NCBI GenBank assembly: GCA_902798365.1 | Contig: CADBWP010000005.1 | Span: forward strand, 1-57,802 | Length of the DNA: 57,802 bases | Reading direction: 5' to 3' | Source of the DNA: an uncultured Ruminococcus sp. | GTDB taxonomy: Bacteria; Bacillota; Clostridia; Oscillospirales; Acutalibacteraceae | The notes under the pieces: generated by a model | Database searches by the model: none | Told to the model about the DNA's origin: nothing | What the model saw: the letters and a program-made list of their open reading frames with translations, nothing else | Translations under genes and position numbers: made by a program | Shown: positions 56,212 to 57,802 of the stretch, piece by piece | Layout: each line of letters starts with the position of its first letter | Position numbering within the stretch: the first letter of the stretch is position 1

Positions 56212-57802
56212 TTACTCGGCAGCAGCCTCTTCGGCAGCCTCGGCAACCTCGGCAGCAGCCTCTTCGGCAACCTCGGCAACAGTCTCCTCGGCGGCTTCCT
56301 CGGCAGCCTCTTCAACTGCTTCGGCAGCCTCCGCCTTCTTGGGAGCTCTTACGGGAGCCTGCTCGTCGGCGGGCAAAAGCGCTCTCATGGAAAGGCTTAC
56401 GCGCTTTTTGTCAAAGTCGATAGCGGTAATTTTTGCGTCAACAACCTCGCCCACGCTGAGGATGTCGGCGGGCTTGTCGATTCTCTTGTTGGCGATCTGC
56501 GAGATGTGGATAAGACCGTCGATGCCGGGAATGATGTTGGCAAAGGCGCCGAAGGTGGTAAGACCGACGATGGTAGCCTTGCAAACGGTTCCCTCGGGAT
56601 AATCTCTCTTGAGGATCTCCCACGGATTGTCCTCGGCGTTCTTGAAGCCGAGAGAGATCTTCTTGGGATCCTCGCTGATGTCCTTTACATATACGTCAAC
56701 GGTGTCGCCCACGTTAACAACCTCGCTGGGGTGCTTGATGTGAGTCCACGAAAGCTCGGAAATGTGGATCATGCCGAACACGCCGCCCAGATCTACAAAC
56801 GCGCCGTAGCTGGTAAGGGACTTTACAACGCCCTTGTAGCGCTTGCCGATCTCGCAGTTCTTCCAGAACTCCTCGCGCTGTGCGGCTCTCTGCTCCTTGA
56901 GCACGCTGCGGATGGAACCGATGGCTCTTTTATATCTTCCGCGCTGTGAAACCTCGATAAGACGGAAGTTGACCTCCTGTCCCACAAGATCCTCAAGGCT
57001 CTCGTCGCGTGTTGCGGTAGCCTGAGAAGCGGGGATAAACACTCTTACGCCGTTATATATAACGATCACGCCGCCCTTGACGGCCTCGGTAACCTTTGCG
57101 GTAAGGATCTCCTGAGAGTCAACCTTCTCCTGAAGCTCTTCCCATCCCTTCTGAGCATCTACTCTGCGCTTGGAAAGCATGATGGTGCCTTCCTGGTCGT
57201 TTGTCTTCATGATCAGCAGCTCTACCTCGTCGCCGACCTTGACAATATCCTCGGGCTTCGCGTTGGGATCGTTGGACAGTTCGCTTACGGGAATAAAGCC
57301 CGTTTGTTTTCTGCCGACGTCAACCTGTACTTCGTTAGGCGCGATGCTAAGGACTGTACCCATTACCCTCTCATTTGTATTTAAGTTTTTGAGGGATTCT
57401 TCAAGCAGCTCCTCAAAAGATTCTTCAAGATTTGTTGTTTCACCGGATTTGATTTCTTCACTCATTGTATCCAGTACCTCCTTTATTATCCTCGCAGGCG
57501 TTGAAGCCCCTGCGGTTACGCCAATCTGTCTGGCAGCGCGAACGCGATCCAAGCTGAGCTCGGCGGCGGTCTCTATGAGCACGGTGTTTTGGCAGCGCCT
57601 TTTGCAAATGTCATATAACTTGCCTGTGTTGGAGCTGTGCCGGTCTCCTATTACTATCATAAAGTCCGACTGAGCGGCGATCAGATCCGCCTCGTTTTGC
57701 CTTACGGACGTAGCATTACATATTGTATCAAATATTTTTGCATTTGTACATAGTTTTTTTATCTTTTTTACAGATTTTTTTAATTCTTTTGTGTCAAAAG
57801 TT
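56212..57802 (-). CDS. IspH-ribosomal protein S1 fusion protein (5' end beyond window)
   Basis: The visible part has about 530 codons and is open to the right edge. Codons before 57661 continue the IspH domain: TICNATSVRQNEADLIAAQ with a cluster cysteine, MIVIGDRHSSNTGKLYDIC and VGVTAGASTP-like GVTAGASTPARIIKEVL. IspH makes isoprenoid precursors from HMBPP. Four S1 RNA-binding domains follow (about visible residues 95-165, 170-250, 255-335, 340-415 of the downstream part) such as GRKQTGFIPVSELSN, GGVFGMIHISELSW and PGIDGLIHISQIAN. The tail is Ala/Glu-rich. IspH-S1 fusions are a Clostridia trait. No ATG inside is needed. Confidence 0.93.
   Translation of the reverse strand, partial: TFDTKELKKSVKKIKKLCTNAKIFDTICNATSVRQNEADLIAAQSDFMIVIGDRHSSNTGKLYDICKRRCQNTVLIETAAELSLDRVRAARQIGVTAGASTPARIIKEVLDTMSEEIKSGETTNLEESFEELLEESLKNLNTNERVMGTVLSIAPNEVQVDVGRKQTGFIPVSELSNDPNAKPEDIVKVGDEVELLIMKTNDQEGTIMLSKRRVDAQKGWEELQEKVDSQEILTAKVTEAVKGGVIVIYNGVRVFIPASQATATRDESLEDLVGQEVNFRLIEVSQRGRYKRAIGSIRSVLKEQRAAQREEFWKNCEIGKRYKGVVKSLTSYGAFVDLGGVFGMIHISELSWTHIKHPSEVVNVGDTVDVYVKDISEDPKKISLGFKNAEDNPWEILKRDYPEGTVCKATIVGLTTFGAFANIIPGIDGLIHISQIANKRIDKPADILSVGEVVDAKITAIDFDKKRVSLSMRALLPADEQAPVRAPKKAEAAEAVEEAAEEAAEETVAEVAEEAAAEVAEAAEEAAAE

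Overview
The window looks like a chromosomal segment of an anaerobic, spore-forming Clostridia member, most likely Oscillospiraceae/Ruminococcaceae. Supporting evidence is the complete spoIIIAA-AH operon, an IspH-ribosomal S1 fusion gene (a Clostridia trait), ferredoxin-linked indolepyruvate oxidoreductase genes, a CIRCE-controlled groESL, MraZ with PASTA-type penicillin-binding protein, moderately high GC coding sequence and AT-rich consensus sigma-A promoters (TTGACA-N17-TATAAT). Most genes lie on the minus strand; plus-strand genes occur as short islands.

Layout. 1-3540: a GntR(YtrA)-type regulator with an ABC ATPase and permease, bounded by inverted copies of a palindromic repeat. 3600-6570: shikimate kinase family, pyruvate kinase, zinc-ribbon membrane protein. 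6660-12212: cell-surface genes (O-antigen-ligase-like protein, phosphoglycosyl transferase), a probable 6S RNA, gpsA and a large membrane protein. 12445-15301: S26-type peptidase with PqqD-like partner, groL, groS, CIRCE. 15451-17093: lipoprotein and family-2 glycosyltransferase. 17135-21270: ACT protein, PaaK-type CoA ligase, IorB, IorA, an aromatic amino acid fermentation operon. 21441-23145: mgtE remnant next to a palindromic repeat, nucleoside deoxyribosyltransferase family protein, tRNA-Cys, SprT-like protein. 23265-35462: a slimmed division and wall cluster (mraZ-rsmH-ftsL-PBP-mraY-ftsW-murG-murA-ftsQ-ftsZ). 35811-38677: SGNH hydrolase, tRNA-Leu, a candidate 47-residue membrane or lipoprotein gene, a multi-domain zinc-ribbon protein. 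38736-46011: plsY, a frameshifted der, rpmF, DUF177, amidohydrolase, dnaE. 46331-48907: xseA, TsaD-like, nusB. 48982-57802: the spoIIIA operon, ligA, an HD hydrolase and ispH-rpsA, which runs off the right edge.

The strongest anomalies are genome-plasticity signals rather than a new defence or biosynthetic system. A perfect 7-bp tandem duplication frameshifts the essential GTPase gene der. The ligA BRCT domain is cut short, has no stop and reads in frame through an intrinsic terminator into spoIIIAA. At least three families of palindromic intergenic repeats are present, one abutting a truncated mgtE. Heptanucleotide arrays recur beside palindromes, and two distant loci (103-187 and 46251-46336) share the same palindrome-plus-heptamer architecture. 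Regulatory signals with good support include the operator of the GntR module, CIRCE, a three-unit 10-bp repeat in the mraZ promoter that fits MraZ autoregulation, and a sigma-E-like promoter in front of spoIIIAA.
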